Below are positions 17,906 through 27,853 of a DNA stretch of 35,222 nucleotides, piece by piece (within the stretch, counting starts at the first letter, position 1; the number at the start of each line of letters is the position of its first letter). The DNA is from an uncultured Acinetobacter sp. GTDB taxonomy: Bacteria; Pseudomonadota; Gammaproteobacteria; Pseudomonadales; Moraxellaceae. Position numbers and translations under genes: made by a program. The notes beneath the pieces were generated by a model, which ran no database searches, was not told where the DNA came from, and was given only the letters and a program-made list of their open reading frames with translations. The DNA is taken from contig NZ_CANQLZ010000030.1 in assembly GCF_947624825.1 (NCBI RefSeq), positions 1 to 35,222 on the forward strand. Direction: 5' to 3'.

Positions 17906-18280
17906 TTAACGATTTTTTTCTTTTAAATAATCTTCTAAATCATCAATACGATCTTCAGTTTTTTCAGTTAAGCACTCATTTAATACCATTGGATACATTG
18001 AGCCACCTTTATAACCTTGAGCAGCATATTGGCAATCTTTGTCTTTGTAATTGACCCAAGATTTTTGAATCGCGGTAAATTGTTTACGCTCAGCGCTGCC
18101 CAACTTGGCGCTATAGGCTTGATAAAGTTTATTGAGCTTTTGATCTTCTTTTTTATATTCTTGTGCGGTGCAAATATTTAAATCAGTTTGATTTAAATTT
18201 TTATCACAATCTGCAAAGCTCATTGAACTGACCAACACAACAGGCACAATCACCAAAGTTTTACTTATTATGTTTTTCAT
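17906..18280 (-). CDS. LprI-like / DUF1311 secreted protein
   Basis: Probable periplasmic protein of 124 residues. A signal peptide (residues 1-23, basic start MKNIISK, cleavage near SFA-DC) is followed by a Cys-containing helical domain: DCDKNLNQTDLNIC, then DQKLNKLYQAY, WVNYKDKDC and LNECLTEKTEDRIDDLEDYL. This pattern matches the DUF1311/LprI family; the Mycobacterium member LprI was described as a lysozyme inhibitor. The mature chain has four Cys residues, probably in two disulfides. There is no lipobox, so it should be soluble. A second family member lies at 34142-34483. The shared terminator on the right separates it from the Clp-type gene. Confidence 0.8.
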   Translation of the reverse strand: MKNIISKTLVIVPVVLVSSMSFADCDKNLNQTDLNICTAQEYKKEDQKLNKLYQAYSAKLGSAERKQFTAIQKSWVNYKDKDCQYAAQGYKGGSMYPMVLNECLTEKTEDRIDDLEDYLKEKNR

Positions 18281-18715
18281 AAAGTATCTTCATTATTCAA
18301 AATTAGAGTCAAACATATTAGCTGACTATTCAAATATCCATAAAGATGCAACCGATAAAAGGTCGGTGACTTTGGGTGAAGATGCTTAATTTTTACATCA
18401 AAGCCAAACAAAAAATAAAAACACTTGAAAAAAGCGCCATTATTGCTTACACCTAGACAGCTTTATATTCAAAAACAGCAATTGCAAAGCGCTCTTTTTG
18501 TGACAGCTAACAATACCAATGTGCAAGCGATAAAATTTACCTTAAGCACACTTGCCATAAAATAGATGACCCTAGCGTCACGACTAGATACAACTTGTGA
18601 TGTTTTTTTGACATAAAGTTATCGTAAGATGAGTCAAGTTTGAGGTGCTTAGGACTATACGCACCTACTTCATAACATTAACTTAAAAAGTCCTCCAAAA
18701 TAAAGGAGATCAGGC
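18281..18715. other. Intergenic region upstream of fadB
   Basis: A 435-bp AT-rich stretch between the divergent LprI-like gene and fadB. It contains a nested imperfect inverted repeat (18428-18499) and a TTGACA at 18608-18613 that lacks a -10 at normal spacing. I found no convincing fatty-acid-responsive operator and no credible small ORF (a 24-codon frame from 18381 has no ribosome site). Confidence 0.45.
18428..18499 (+). other. Nested inverted repeat, possible structured RNA
   Basis: Outer arms AAAAAAGCGC (18428-18437) and GCGCTCTTTTT (18489-18499) pair with one bulged C. Inner arms ATTGCT (18442-18447) and AGCAAT (18477-18482) also pair. The whole could fold as a long hairpin ending in a T-run. 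No known RNA family is recognised. Confidence 0.25.
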
Positions 18716-20869
18716 ATGATCCACGCTGGCAATGCCATTACCGTCCAAATGCTCACGGACGCAATTGCAGAATTCCGCTTTGACTTACAAGGTGAGTCAG
18801 TCAACAAATTTAACCGTGTAACCATTGATGACTTTCAAGCTGCGATTGACGCTGTAAAAGCCAATCAAAGTATACAAGGTCTAGTGGTTACTTCAGCCAA
18901 ACCGACCTTTATTGTCGGCGCTGATATCACTGAATTTGGTACCACCTTTGCCGCAGGCGAAGATGCAATTGTAGATTGGGTGTTAGCACTACATCAAACA
19001 TTCAATGCATTTGAAGATTTAGATATGCCTAAAGTTGCAGCCATTAATGGTGTGGCTTTAGGTGGTGGTTTTGAAATGTGCTTGGTCTGTGACTATCGTG
19101 TTATGTCAGATAAAGCACAAGTGGGCTTACCTGAAGTGAAACTTGGTTTAATTCCAGGTTTTGGCGGTACAGTGCGTTTAAGCCGTGTGATTGGCATAGA
19201 TAACGCTATTGATTGGATTGCAACATCAGCACCACGCAAAGGTGCAGCAGCACTTAAAGAAGGCGCTGTAGATGCTGTCGTGGCACATGATCAGCTACAA
19301 GATGCAGCGCTTGATTTAGTTAAACAAGCCATTGATGGTCGTTTAGATTGGAAAGCCAAACGCCAAGAAAAATTAGAGCCTGTAAAATTAAATGCAATTG
19401 AACAAATCATGGCATTTAATGCAGCCAAAGCTGTGGTATTTGCAAAAGCCAAACCAACACAATATCCGGCACCAAAATTATTGCTTGATTCTTTAGAAAA
19501 AGGCTCAAGCTTAAAGCGTAACGAAGCTTTAACTGAAGAAGCCAAGGCCTTTGCTAAAGCTGCGATCACTGCACAATCAGAAGCACTGATTGGCTTGTTC
19601 TTAAATGACCAAGTGGTGAAAAAGACATCTAAAAAGTATGAAAAAGGCGCCTACCCTGTTAAGCAAGCTGCCGTCATTGGCGCAGGTATTATGGGTGGTG
19701 GTATTGCCTTCCAAGCCGCCAGTAAAGGCACGCCAATTATCATGAAAGATATTGGTAATCCACAACTTGCTTTAGGTATGGAAGAAGCAACCAAATTACT
19801 GACTAAGCAAGTTGAACGCAAAAAAATGAAGCCGTTACAAATGGGTGAAACTTTAGCGCGTATCCGTCCAACTTTGGGTTATGACGAATTTAAAGACGTG
19901 GATATTGTGATTGAAGCAGTCACAGAAAATCCAAAAATTAAAGATATTGTGTTACGTGAAACAGAAAGCAAAGTTGGGCCAAATACCATCATTGCTTCAA
20001 ACACTTCAACCATCTCTATTACTCGCTTAGCCGAAGGTCTTGAACGTCCTGAAAACTTTGTCGGTATGCACTTCTTTAACCCCGTGCCGCTTATGCCATT
20101 GGTTGAAGTGATTCGTGGTGAAAAAACCTCAGCAGAAGCGATTGCGACCACTGTTGTTTTGGCACAAAAAATGGGTAAAACCCCAATTGTAGTGAATGAC
20201 TGCCCGGGCTTTTTAGTCAACCGTGTGTTGTTCCCTTACTTTGGTGCCTTTGACCAATTGGTACGTGATGGCGCAGATTTCCAACAAATCGACAAAGTGA
20301 TGCATAACTTTGGTTGGCCAATGGGTCCTGCTTATCTAATGGACGTTGTCGGGATTGATACCGGCGTGCATGGTGCAGAAGTTATGGCTGAAGGTTTCCC
20401 TGATCGCATGAAACCTGATTTTACCGGTTCAATTGAGTTGCTGTATAAAGCCAATCGTTTAGGTCAAAAGAATGATGTTGGTTTTTATAAGTATGAGCTT
20501 GATAAAAAAGGCAAAAAAGCCAAAACCGTTGACCCAACTGCCTATGAAGTGATTGCAGCAAGTGTGGCTGCTGAAAAACGTGAATTTGACGAACATGAAA
20601 TCATTGATCGTATGATGGTCACCTTCTGTAACGAAACTGTGCGCTGCTTAGAAGACAATATTGTGGCAACCCCTGCCGAAGCAGATATGGCGATGATTAT
20701 GGGTGTGGGCTTCCCTGCATTCCGTGGTGGTCCATGCCGTTACATCGACCAACTTGGTGTAGCAGAATACGTGGCGCTATGTGATAAATATGCACACTTA
20801 GGTAAAGGCTATGAAGCCCCACAAATGCTGCGTGATATGGCAGCCAATAACAAGAAATTTTACGGTTAA
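18716..20869 (+). CDS. fadB: Fatty acid oxidation complex alpha subunit FadB
   Basis: Multifunctional beta-oxidation enzyme: enoyl-CoA hydratase/isomerase plus L-3-hydroxyacyl-CoA dehydrogenase, in a heterotetramer with FadA. The 717 residues contain an N-terminal crotonase domain (about 10-200; oxyanion-hole loop [12 protein letters not shown], catalytic [15 protein letters not shown]). The NAD-binding domain follows (about 315-500; Rossmann [14 protein letters not shown] near 320, catalytic His in GMHFFNPVP). Two C-terminal 3HCDH domains complete it. The length equals the E. coli protein closely. A strong AAGGAG site precedes the ATG. fadA starts 12 bp after the stop, so fadBA is one operon. 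Confidence 0.97.
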   Translation: MIHAGNAITVQMLTDAIAEFRFDLQGESVNKFNRVTIDDFQAAIDAVKANQSIQGLVVTSAKPTFIVGADITEFGTTFAAGEDAIVDWVLALHQTFNAFEDLDMPKVAAINGVALGGGFEMCLVCDYRVMSDKAQVGLPEVKLGLIPGFGGTVRLSRVIGIDNAIDWIATSAPRKGAAALKEGAVDAVVAHDQLQDAALDLVKQAIDGRLDWKAKRQEKLEPVKLNAIEQIMAFNAAKAVVFAKAKPTQYPAPKLLLDSLEKGSSLKRNEALTEEAKAFAKAAITAQSEALIGLFLNDQVVKKTSKKYEKGAYPVKQAAVIGAGIMGGGIAFQAASKGTPIIMKDIGNPQLALGMEEATKLLTKQVERKKMKPLQMGETLARIRPTLGYDEFKDVDIVIEAVTENPKIKDIVLRETESKVGPNTIIASNTSTISITRLAEGLERPENFVGMHFFNPVPLMPLVEVIRGEKTSAEAIATTVVLAQKMGKTPIVVNDCPGFLVNRVLFPYFGAFDQLVRDGADFQQIDKVMHNFGWPMGPAYLMDVVGIDTGVHGAEVMAEGFPDRMKPDFTGSIELLYKANRLGQKNDVGFYKYELDKKGKKAKTVDPTAYEVIAASVAAEKREFDEHEIIDRMMVTFCNETVRCLEDNIVATPAEADMAMIMGVGFPAFRGGPCRYIDQLGVAEYVALCDKYAHLGKGYEAPQMLRDMAANNKKFYG

Positions 20870-22054
<1,185 letters not shown>

Positions 22055-22071
22055 GTTTTAAAGATTAAAAC

Positions 22072-22099
22072 TCCCTCGCTTTAAGCGGGGGATTTTTTT
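22072..22099 (+). terminator. Rho-independent terminator after fadBA
   Basis: TCCCTCGC-TTTAA-GCGGGGGA gives an 8-bp stem with one G-T pair, followed by seven T residues. Confidence 0.9.
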
Positions 22100-22245
22100 G
22101 ATGTATCCCCTTTGCAACATCCTGTTATAAACCTGTTAAATTAGATTAATTTTCACACAAAAATTACACTTTATCTGTATGCATCATCAATATGATAAAT
22201 TTTGGCGTTAATATCGCTTTTTATACTTTTTTTAAAGTGATGAAC

Positions 22246-22815
22246 ATGAATTCAATCCAAACAGTTGTGGCACTAACTTTAGTTGCAGGCTCAACAGCAG
22301 CAATGGCACAAACCACAGCAGTTGCCCCTGTAACCTTAAAACAAACTGTAACCCAACAATTACAAAACGTTAAAACCGATGCAGCTCAAGCAGGTACTGC
22401 GGTAAAAGACGCTGCTGTAAGCACCAAAGATGCTGTTGTGGTCAGCACAATTGCAACTAAAGATGTTGCTGTTGCCAAGACAATGGCAGCAAAAGATGCA
22501 ACTTTGGTTAAAGCCACCCAAGCCAAAGACGCAGCTGTAGCAAAAGCGGTTGTCGCTCAGCAAGTTGCTGCTGAAAAAACAGTTGCAGCCAAAGAGGCAG
22601 TTGTCGCTAAAGTCGCTGCTGTTGATGCTACTGCACAAGCAAAAACTCAAGCAATTGCAACTCAAGCTGCTGAAACTGCTGCTATTGAAGAAAAAGTAGC
22701 GATTGAAAAAGCAGAAATTGCAACTGACGCTGCTGAAAAAACTGCTGAAGTAAAAGCTGATGCTGCCGAAGAGAAAAAATCTATTTTCTCTTGGTTTAAA
22801 AAGAAATTTGCTTAA
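22246..22815 (+). CDS. Exported Ala/Lys/Val-rich repeat protein, unknown function
   Basis: I do not recognise a named family. I take the ATG at 22246 (189 residues), with AAGTG 6 bp upstream; upstream ATGs at 22192 and 22240 are weaker because only this one places a clean signal peptide at the N-terminus (1-21, cleavage after AMA). The mature chain is nearly all Ala, Lys, Val, Thr, Glu and Asp, in degenerate repeats of about 11 residues such as KDAAVAKAVV and AKEAVVAKVA. This is the pattern of amphipathic helices in LEA-like or apolipoprotein-like proteins. The last 13 residues (KKSIFSWFKKKFA) are basic and aromatic, quite unlike the rest, and could anchor to a membrane or another polymer. 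It has its own terminator. Confidence 0.75.
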   Translation: MNSIQTVVALTLVAGSTAAMAQTTAVAPVTLKQTVTQQLQNVKTDAAQAGTAVKDAAVSTKDAVVVSTIATKDVAVAKTMAAKDATLVKATQAKDAAVAKAVVAQQVAAEKTVAAKEAVVAKVAAVDATAQAKTQAIATQAAETAAIEEKVAIEKAEIATDAAEKTAEVKADAAEEKKSIFSWFKKKFA

Positions 22816-22825
22816 TTTTAAGCAC

Positions 22826-22856
22826 AAAAAAAGGATGGCTTAAGCCATCCTTTTTT
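22826..22856. terminator. Bidirectional terminator, repeat protein / NCS2 permease
   Basis: AAAAGGATGGC-TTAA-GCCATCCTTTT is a perfect stem flanked by A- and T-runs, 11 bp after the stop of the plus-strand gene and just beyond the end of the convergent permease gene. Confidence 0.92.
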
Positions 22857-22865
22857 AACTCTAGA

Positions 22866-24227
22866 TTAATGCTCATGTTTAGCTAAAGCACCAATTTGTG
22901 GCTGTTTGGGTAAAATTTTGCGCCCAAAACTTAAATGATTAAATAAAATATTAAGTAAAATTGCCATCACACAGGTGGCACTAATGCCTGAGTGGAACAA
23001 GGTTTTAAACCACATTGGAAATTGCGCATAAAATGAATGATCAATAATAGGGATCATACCTGCAGCCAAAGACGTTGCGACAATAATCAGATTTTTTTGT
23101 TGGCTATAATCAAGTTTAGCTAAAGTACGAATACCACTTGCTGCCACCACACCAAATAAAACCAAACCCGCCCCCCCTAAAACTGGAGTTGGAATTGCGG
23201 CAATTAAACGCCCCATAACTGGAAGTAAACCTAAAAATACCAAAATCAAACCGCCAGCTGCTACCACAAAACGACTTTTTACCCCTGTAATGGCCACCAA
23301 ACCTACATTTTGTGCGAAAGCACTTTGCATAAAAGTACCAAAGAATGGTGCAATTGCAGACGATAACATATCGGCACGTAAACCATCGGCAATACGTTTA
23401 TCATCGACCTCTGTGCCCACAATTTCACCTACAGCAATAATATCTGCAGTGGTTTCAGTTAAGGTTACAATCATGACAATGGTCATGGCTAAAATTGCCG
23501 ATAAATGAAAGGTCGGCATACCAAAACCTAAGAACTCAGGCACAGCAAACCAAGCACCATCGCCCACTTTAGAAAAATCACCAAAGCCGAGTACATAAGC
23601 CAAAATACTGCCAATCACAATGGCGAGTAAGATGCCTGTACGACGAACAGATTCCGAACCAAAACGACTGAGTAATAACAAAATACCCAAAGTCATGGCA
23701 GCCAAACCAATATTTTGCAATGAGCCCCAATCCGGTGCATTGCTATTACCGCCCATTGTCCAACGTACTGCCACAGGCAGCAGCGATAAACCAATAATGG
23801 TGATCACACAACCTGTTACCACAGGTGGAAAAAAGCGAATAATTTTGGCAAAAAATGGCGCAATCAATAAACCAATAATGGAAGACGCAATCACTGCCCC
23901 TAAAATGGCATTAAAACCGCCACCTGTGGTCGCAATTCCAATCATGGTGGCAACGCCGGCAAAAGAAACACCTTGTACTAACGGTAACTGCGCACCAAAG
24001 TACTTAACGCCAAGCGTTTGTAACAAGGTGGCTAAACCACCTACAAACAATGAGGCGGTAATTAATAAACCAATTTGTGCACCCGTTAAACCTGCTGCAA
24101 TCCCCACAATTAAAGGTGGTGCGACAATACCACCATACATGGTTAAAACGTGCTGTAAGCCATAGGTCAAACTGGTACCCACGCCTAAAAACTCATGTTC
24201 GGGAGAAATATTTTTAGAATTATTCAT
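22866..24227 (-). CDS. NCS2-family nucleobase:cation symporter (xanthine/uric acid permease type)
   Basis: Inner-membrane purine transporter of the nucleobase-ascorbate (NCS2) family, 453 residues with about 12-14 helices. The family signature QNxGxxxxTG is seen as QNVGLVAITG. Other hallmarks are YGLQHVLTMYGG at helix 1, LPLVQGVSFAG in helix 3, and TETTADIIAVGE in helix 8, which carries the substrate-binding acidic residues. This fits the xanthine/urate branch better than the uracil branch, but exact specificity is inference. The adjacent upstream same-strand gene is a probable 8-oxoguanine deaminase, whose product is uric acid. The 136-bp gap between them contains an inverted repeat, so they may or may not share a transcript. 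Confidence 0.88.
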   Translation of the reverse strand: MNNSKNISPEHEFLGVGTSLTYGLQHVLTMYGGIVAPPLIVGIAAGLTGAQIGLLITASLFVGGLATLLQTLGVKYFGAQLPLVQGVSFAGVATMIGIATTGGGFNAILGAVIASSIIGLLIAPFFAKIIRFFPPVVTGCVITIIGLSLLPVAVRWTMGGNSNAPDWGSLQNIGLAAMTLGILLLLSRFGSESVRRTGILLAIVIGSILAYVLGFGDFSKVGDGAWFAVPEFLGFGMPTFHLSAILAMTIVMIVTLTETTADIIAVGEIVGTEVDDKRIADGLRADMLSSAIAPFFGTFMQSAFAQNVGLVAITGVKSRFVVAAGGLILVFLGLLPVMGRLIAAIPTPVLGGAGLVLFGVVAASGIRTLAKLDYSQQKNLIIVATSLAAGMIPIIDHSFYAQFPMWFKTLFHSGISATCVMAILLNILFNHLSFGRKILPKQPQIGALAKHEH

Positions 24228-24332
24228 ATCTTGCCCTGATCCTTATTTCATTATGTTGCATGTTGCTTTGCGCAACTGACTTAATAAGCAAAAGAGCAAG
24301 ATATATGCCATCTTATAAACTAAGGCACATCT

Positions 24333-24364
24333 AACCGATCAAAATAACCTTAGCTAGATCGGTT
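24333..24364. repeat. Inverted repeat at 3' end of deaminase gene
   Basis: AACCGATC (24333-24340) and GATCGGTT (24357-24364) form a perfect 8-bp repeat with a 16-bp spacer. It overlaps the deaminase stop codon by one base. No T-tract follows on the minus strand, so it is not a standard intrinsic terminator; it could be a processing hairpin or an operator for the permease gene. Confidence 0.35.
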
Positions 24365-25716
24365 TAAGCTGCCATTAACGCTTTGGCAGCACGTTGATGC
24401 TGATGTTTGAGTTCTTCAAGATCAAGACCTTGAATTTGACCCTCTCGTACACGCCACTGCCCTGCGACCATCACAGCATCTGCACGATCTGCACCACATA
24501 ATAACAAAGCAGCAATGGGGTCATGGCTGCCTGAAAATTTCAGCTCATCTAAACGGTAACAGGCCAAATCGGCTTGATAACCCACTTGAATTTGACCTAA
24601 ATCTTGCGAGCGACCTAAAATTTCTGCCGAACCTGTGGTCGCAAAACCCAATGCTAATTGTGGGGTGATTTTTTCTGCACCATATTTGAGCCGTTGTAAA
24701 TACAACGCTTGGCGTGCTTCTAAAATTAAATTGGAAGCATCACCTGAGGCTGAACCATCTACGCCCAAACCAATTTTGGCACCAGCATCTATTAAATCTA
24801 AGCTTGGGCAGATGCCTGAAGCCAAACGCATATTAGAATGTGGGCAATGACAAATCCCCACCTCAGCTTGTCCTAAACGGGAAATTTCTTCTGCATTAAA
24901 GTGAATGCCATGCGCCAACCAAGTGCGTTTTTGCAACCATCCTACATCTTCTAAGTAATCTACAGTTCGCATGCCAAAGCGCTGTAAACAAAATTGCTCT
25001 TCATCTAAAGTTTCGGCTAAATGGGTATGTAGCCGTACATCTAAGCTTTGCGCCATGCTTGCACTTTCACGCATAATGTCACGGGTCACCGAAAAAGGTG
25101 AACACGGTGCAAGTGCAATATTCACCATCGCCCCTGCTCCGCGTTGATGATAACGCTCAATCAAACGTTGGCTGTCGTCTAAAATCACCTGCATTTGTTG
25201 CACTGTATGCTGTGGTGGTAGACCACCTTCATTTTGCCCTAAACTCATTGAGCCGCGAGTCAGCATCACACGTAAACCCAAAGCTTGTGCTGCGTTCACT
25301 TGAATATCAATCGCATCCTGCAATTGCGTCGGAAATAAATAATGATGGTCAGCAGCAAAGGTACAGCCCGAGAGTAATAATTCCGCTAAAGCCACTTGAG
25401 TCGCCACATGCAATTGTTCAGGGGTTAAACGTGCCCACACCGGATATAAGTTTTGTAACCACGGAAAAAGTGGTGCATTGACCACAGGCGCCCATGCACG
25501 GGTAAGCGTTTGATAAAAATGGTGATGACTGTTAATCAGCCCCGGGGTAATCACCCAATCTTTGGCATCAATCACCTCATCACAAGCTTGGCTTGGCACT
25601 TGCCCACGTCCAAGCACTTCTACAATTTGTGTGCCTTCAAGCACAATACCTTGACTGGCATCTAGGTCATTTGCGCTAAATACAGCTAAGGGCTGTTTAA
25701 TCCAAAGTCGTTGCAT
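24364..25716 (-). CDS. Probable 8-oxoguanine deaminase (amidohydrolase)
   Basis: Zinc-dependent hydrolase of the amidohydrolase superfamily, 450 residues. Visible metal ligands are the HxH in PGLINSHHHFYQ (64-66), the His in LHTHLAET, the His in LAHGIHF and the Asp in GLGVDGSASGD. HCPHSNMRLASG differs from classical guanine deaminases, which have a TSN-type segment. It matches the branch that includes Pseudomonas 8-oxoguanine deaminase and triazine hydrolases, so I infer conversion of 8-oxoguanine to uric acid. Guanine or another aminopurine remains possible. Neighbouring purine permease supports a purine role. No good ribosome site precedes the ATG. Composite beta-sandwich parts lie at both ends of the barrel, as usual. 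Confidence 0.8.
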   Translation of the reverse strand: MQRLWIKQPLAVFSANDLDASQGIVLEGTQIVEVLGRGQVPSQACDEVIDAKDWVITPGLINSHHHFYQTLTRAWAPVVNAPLFPWLQNLYPVWARLTPEQLHVATQVALAELLLSGCTFAADHHYLFPTQLQDAIDIQVNAAQALGLRVMLTRGSMSLGQNEGGLPPQHTVQQMQVILDDSQRLIERYHQRGAGAMVNIALAPCSPFSVTRDIMRESASMAQSLDVRLHTHLAETLDEEQFCLQRFGMRTVDYLEDVGWLQKRTWLAHGIHFNAEEISRLGQAEVGICHCPHSNMRLASGICPSLDLIDAGAKIGLGVDGSASGDASNLILEARQALYLQRLKYGAEKITPQLALGFATTGSAEILGRSQDLGQIQVGYQADLACYRLDELKFSGSHDPIAALLLCGADRADAVMVAGQWRVREGQIQGLDLEELKHQHQRAAKALMAA

Positions 25717-25763
25717 ATTGGTTTACTAAATTTAAAATGAGCCTATATGCAAAAGCCAGACCA

Positions 25764-26048
25764 CTAAACAACACCATGTTGGCTAAATTGGGCTTTAAGC
25801 CAAGTTAAATATGCCTCTTTTTGCATAAATTCAGGCGCTTGGCGCAAATTAAGCCGTACCTTTTGTTGCTGATAATGCAACACCATTTGTAGGGTATCGT
25901 GTTGATCATCAACCACATCAAAATATTTGGCCAAGAAGAAACGTTGTTTGCCCCATTCATTTAAACGCTCAAGTTTAGGATGTTGGGAGCTTTGCATAAA
26001 CTCCATGTAATGCTGTTCAAAATCAGGGAAATCTACTGCGATATACAT
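25764..26048 (-). CDS. Hypothetical protein, 94 aa
   Basis: Not recognised. It is a small soluble protein with no signal peptide or membrane helix, rich in Gln, Phe, Tyr and His (for example YFDVVDDQHDTLQMVLHYQ). It ends in an amphipathic stretch YLTWLKAQFSQ. An AAGG site lies before the ATG, supporting translation. It lies 47 bp upstream of the deaminase gene on the same strand and 77 bp downstream of the 248-residue gene, with no terminator seen on either side. Co-transcription with the purine genes is possible, but a functional link is not shown. Confidence 0.65.
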   Translation of the reverse strand: MYIAVDFPDFEQHYMEFMQSSQHPKLERLNEWGKQRFFLAKYFDVVDDQHDTLQMVLHYQQQKVRLNLRQAPEFMQKEAYLTWLKAQFSQHGVV

Positions 26049-26125
26049 AGGATTTGCCTTATTGTTATGATGTTTTATTTGAGTCTAAACACAAGATTTG
26101 ACACTTTGCTGACAATAGAAAATCG

Positions 26126-26872
26126 TTACAATTTTGCTTCCACCGCAGCTTTGTGACCCTGTTTGATCTGCTCAATTTTTCTATTTAATTCTGTCACCTC
26201 TTGATATAAGCGATTAAACTCTTTTAAGGGTTGCTCTTCATAAAAGAAAAATTGCCCATTTTTAGCCTGCCATTGATGCGCTTTTAAAATACTAAACAGA
26301 CCTTCAGCTTTGGCTAAAATTTGTTGTTCTAACTCAAACACTGCATACAGATCTTGATCTTGCTGAGACTTTAAACTCTCAACTAAGGTCTGTTTTAAAC
26401 GAGTTTGAATATTTAAATGCTCAGCTTCAGCCAATGCTTTGGCATGACGTTGTTCATTTTGGCTTTGATACTGTGCCGCTAAACTACGTGCATTGACCAA
26501 CATGCTTTGGGTTTGTTGATAGTTTTGCTTTTTATCTTGATCTAGGCGTTTAACATCTAAAAATTGATCCCAAGCAATGCTTTTTAATTCACGTAAATAC
26601 ACGTTACGTGCCTCAGCATTGTCTGTTAAATAGCTCAAAATAAAATCAGCCATGACCCGATAATCGCCTTGTAAGCGTGAATCTTGAGTAGTCAACTGAA
26701 TCGGGTTTTGCCAATCTTGAGCCTGTTCATATAACTGTTCGGTTTTTTCATATAAAACCGTTTGATATTGATGCAACTGTGCTACATCTTGCTGCTGTTT
26801 TTGATACTGATAAAATAAAGCAGCAAAAATTATCACCGTTACTGCACTCACAATCATGACAACGCGACGCAT
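26126..26872 (-). CDS. Membrane-anchored coiled-coil protein, unknown
   Basis: Not recognised. The 248 residues start with a single membrane helix (about 4-22, preceded by MRR, so the body should be periplasmic by the positive-inside rule). After that the chain is largely Gln/Glu/Lys-rich and helical, with likely coiled coils at about 23-55, 110-185 and 222-245. No enzyme motif is visible. A strong AAGGAG site precedes the ATG. The composition resembles periplasmic scaffold or adaptor proteins, but this is only a shape argument. It is divergent from the DsbA-family gene across a 165-bp gap. Confidence 0.7.
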   Translation of the reverse strand: MRRVVMIVSAVTVIIFAALFYQYQKQQQDVAQLHQYQTVLYEKTEQLYEQAQDWQNPIQLTTQDSRLQGDYRVMADFILSYLTDNAEARNVYLRELKSIAWDQFLDVKRLDQDKKQNYQQTQSMLVNARSLAAQYQSQNEQRHAKALAEAEHLNIQTRLKQTLVESLKSQQDQDLYAVFELEQQILAKAEGLFSILKAHQWQAKNGQFFFYEEQPLKEFNRLYQEVTELNRKIEQIKQGHKAAVEAKL

Positions 26873-27037
26873 GGTGTGCTCCTTGATCTAGCTCAATTAA
26901 CTTTTAGCATACACATTTTGCTGTGTTTTTATACAATAAAGCCTTAAATAACTGCTGAATGGCTTTTTTGTTGGGCTTAAACTTTAAATTTAACGCCTAA
27001 GCCTCATCTAAGTGATAAACACAATTTGAGAAAGTCC

Positions 27038-27691
27038 ATGCGCGTAGATATTTGGTCAGATGTAGTATGTCCGTTTTGCTATATTGGTAAAAAACGTTTA
27101 GAGGCGGTTGCCAAAGAAGCTGAAATTGAGCTTGAAATCCATTGGCATAGCTATCAATTAGACCCTGAAGCACCACAAAGCCAAAGTATTTCTAATACTG
27201 AACGCTTGGCGCAAAAATATGGTCGTACTTTGGCTGAAGTTGAAGAAATGCAGCGCAATATTGCCGATATGGCCAAAGCCGAAGGCATTGAGTTTAATTG
27301 GCAACAGGCCAATTCAGGCAACACCTTTAATGCTCATCGCTTGATTCATTTGGCACAAAGCAAAGGTTTAGGCAACGAAGCCCAAGAAGCATTATTTTAT
27401 AGCTATATGACCCAAGGTCTAAAAATCGGCGAACGTGAAACTTTAGAAGATGTTGCTGCACGTATTGGCTTAAACCCTGTAGAAGTCGACGACCTACTTG
27501 ATGGCAACGAGTTTGCAGATTTTGTAGAGTTTGACCAAGAAGTCGCGCGTGAGCAACTCAAAGTTACCGGCGTTCCTTTCTTTGTATTTGACCAACGTAT
27601 TGCCCTTGCCGGCGCTCAACCCCGCGATGTGTTTTTAAACGTGTTAGAAAAAGCTCAACAAGCACCTAAAAACGACGAGCAAGATGCCTAA
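27038..27691 (+). CDS. DsbA-family oxidoreductase, FrnE-like
   Basis: Thioredoxin-fold protein of the DsbA/2-hydroxychromene-2-carboxylate isomerase group (FrnE subfamily). The start I use is the ATG at 27038 (GAGAAAG just before it), giving 217 residues; an in-frame TTG at 27026 lies within the ribosome site. Redox motif CPFC lies at Cys11-Cys14, followed by YIGKKRLE. The helical insertion (about 60-150) contains FNAHRLIHLAQ, and the cis-Pro loop is VTGVPFFVFD. There is no signal peptide, so it is a cytosolic dithiol oxidoreductase or isomerase; FrnE homologues have been linked to oxidative stress resistance. The hairpin at 27720-27745 ends it. Confidence 0.88.
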   Translation: MRVDIWSDVVCPFCYIGKKRLEAVAKEAEIELEIHWHSYQLDPEAPQSQSISNTERLAQKYGRTLAEVEEMQRNIADMAKAEGIEFNWQQANSGNTFNAHRLIHLAQSKGLGNEAQEALFYSYMTQGLKIGERETLEDVAARIGLNPVEVDDLLDGNEFADFVEFDQEVAREQLKVTGVPFFVFDQRIALAGAQPRDVFLNVLEKAQQAPKNDEQDA

Positions 27692-27719
27692 TAACTAGGT
27701 TGAAAAAAACAAACTCACG

Positions 27720-27745
27720 ATCCCCAAGCTTCGGCTGGGGATTTT
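27720..27745 (+). terminator. Rho-independent terminator after DsbA-family gene
   Basis: ATCCCC and GGGGAT pair, extended by AGC/GCT with one bulged A, closed by a TTCG tetraloop; four T residues follow. Confidence 0.75.
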
Positions 27746-27853
27746 CATTTACTTACAAAAACTACCGTGCTTTTTACACACATCTTTTAAAATCTCTTTA
27801 GGCTAGTTTAGGTACACTTTTAACCATAATACTAAGACTAACTAGAGGTATCT

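Noticed and set aside
18608..18630. TTGACA followed by TAAGAT upstream of fadB as a promoter
   Set aside because: The spacing is 11 bp, far from the 16-18 bp needed, and no other -10 fits at proper distance.
22360..22827. Antisense frame across the Ala-rich repeat gene, Ser/Cys/Phe-rich
   Set aside because: Complement of GCN and AAA codons gives this pattern automatically. The plus-strand frame has a signal peptide and a ribosome site.
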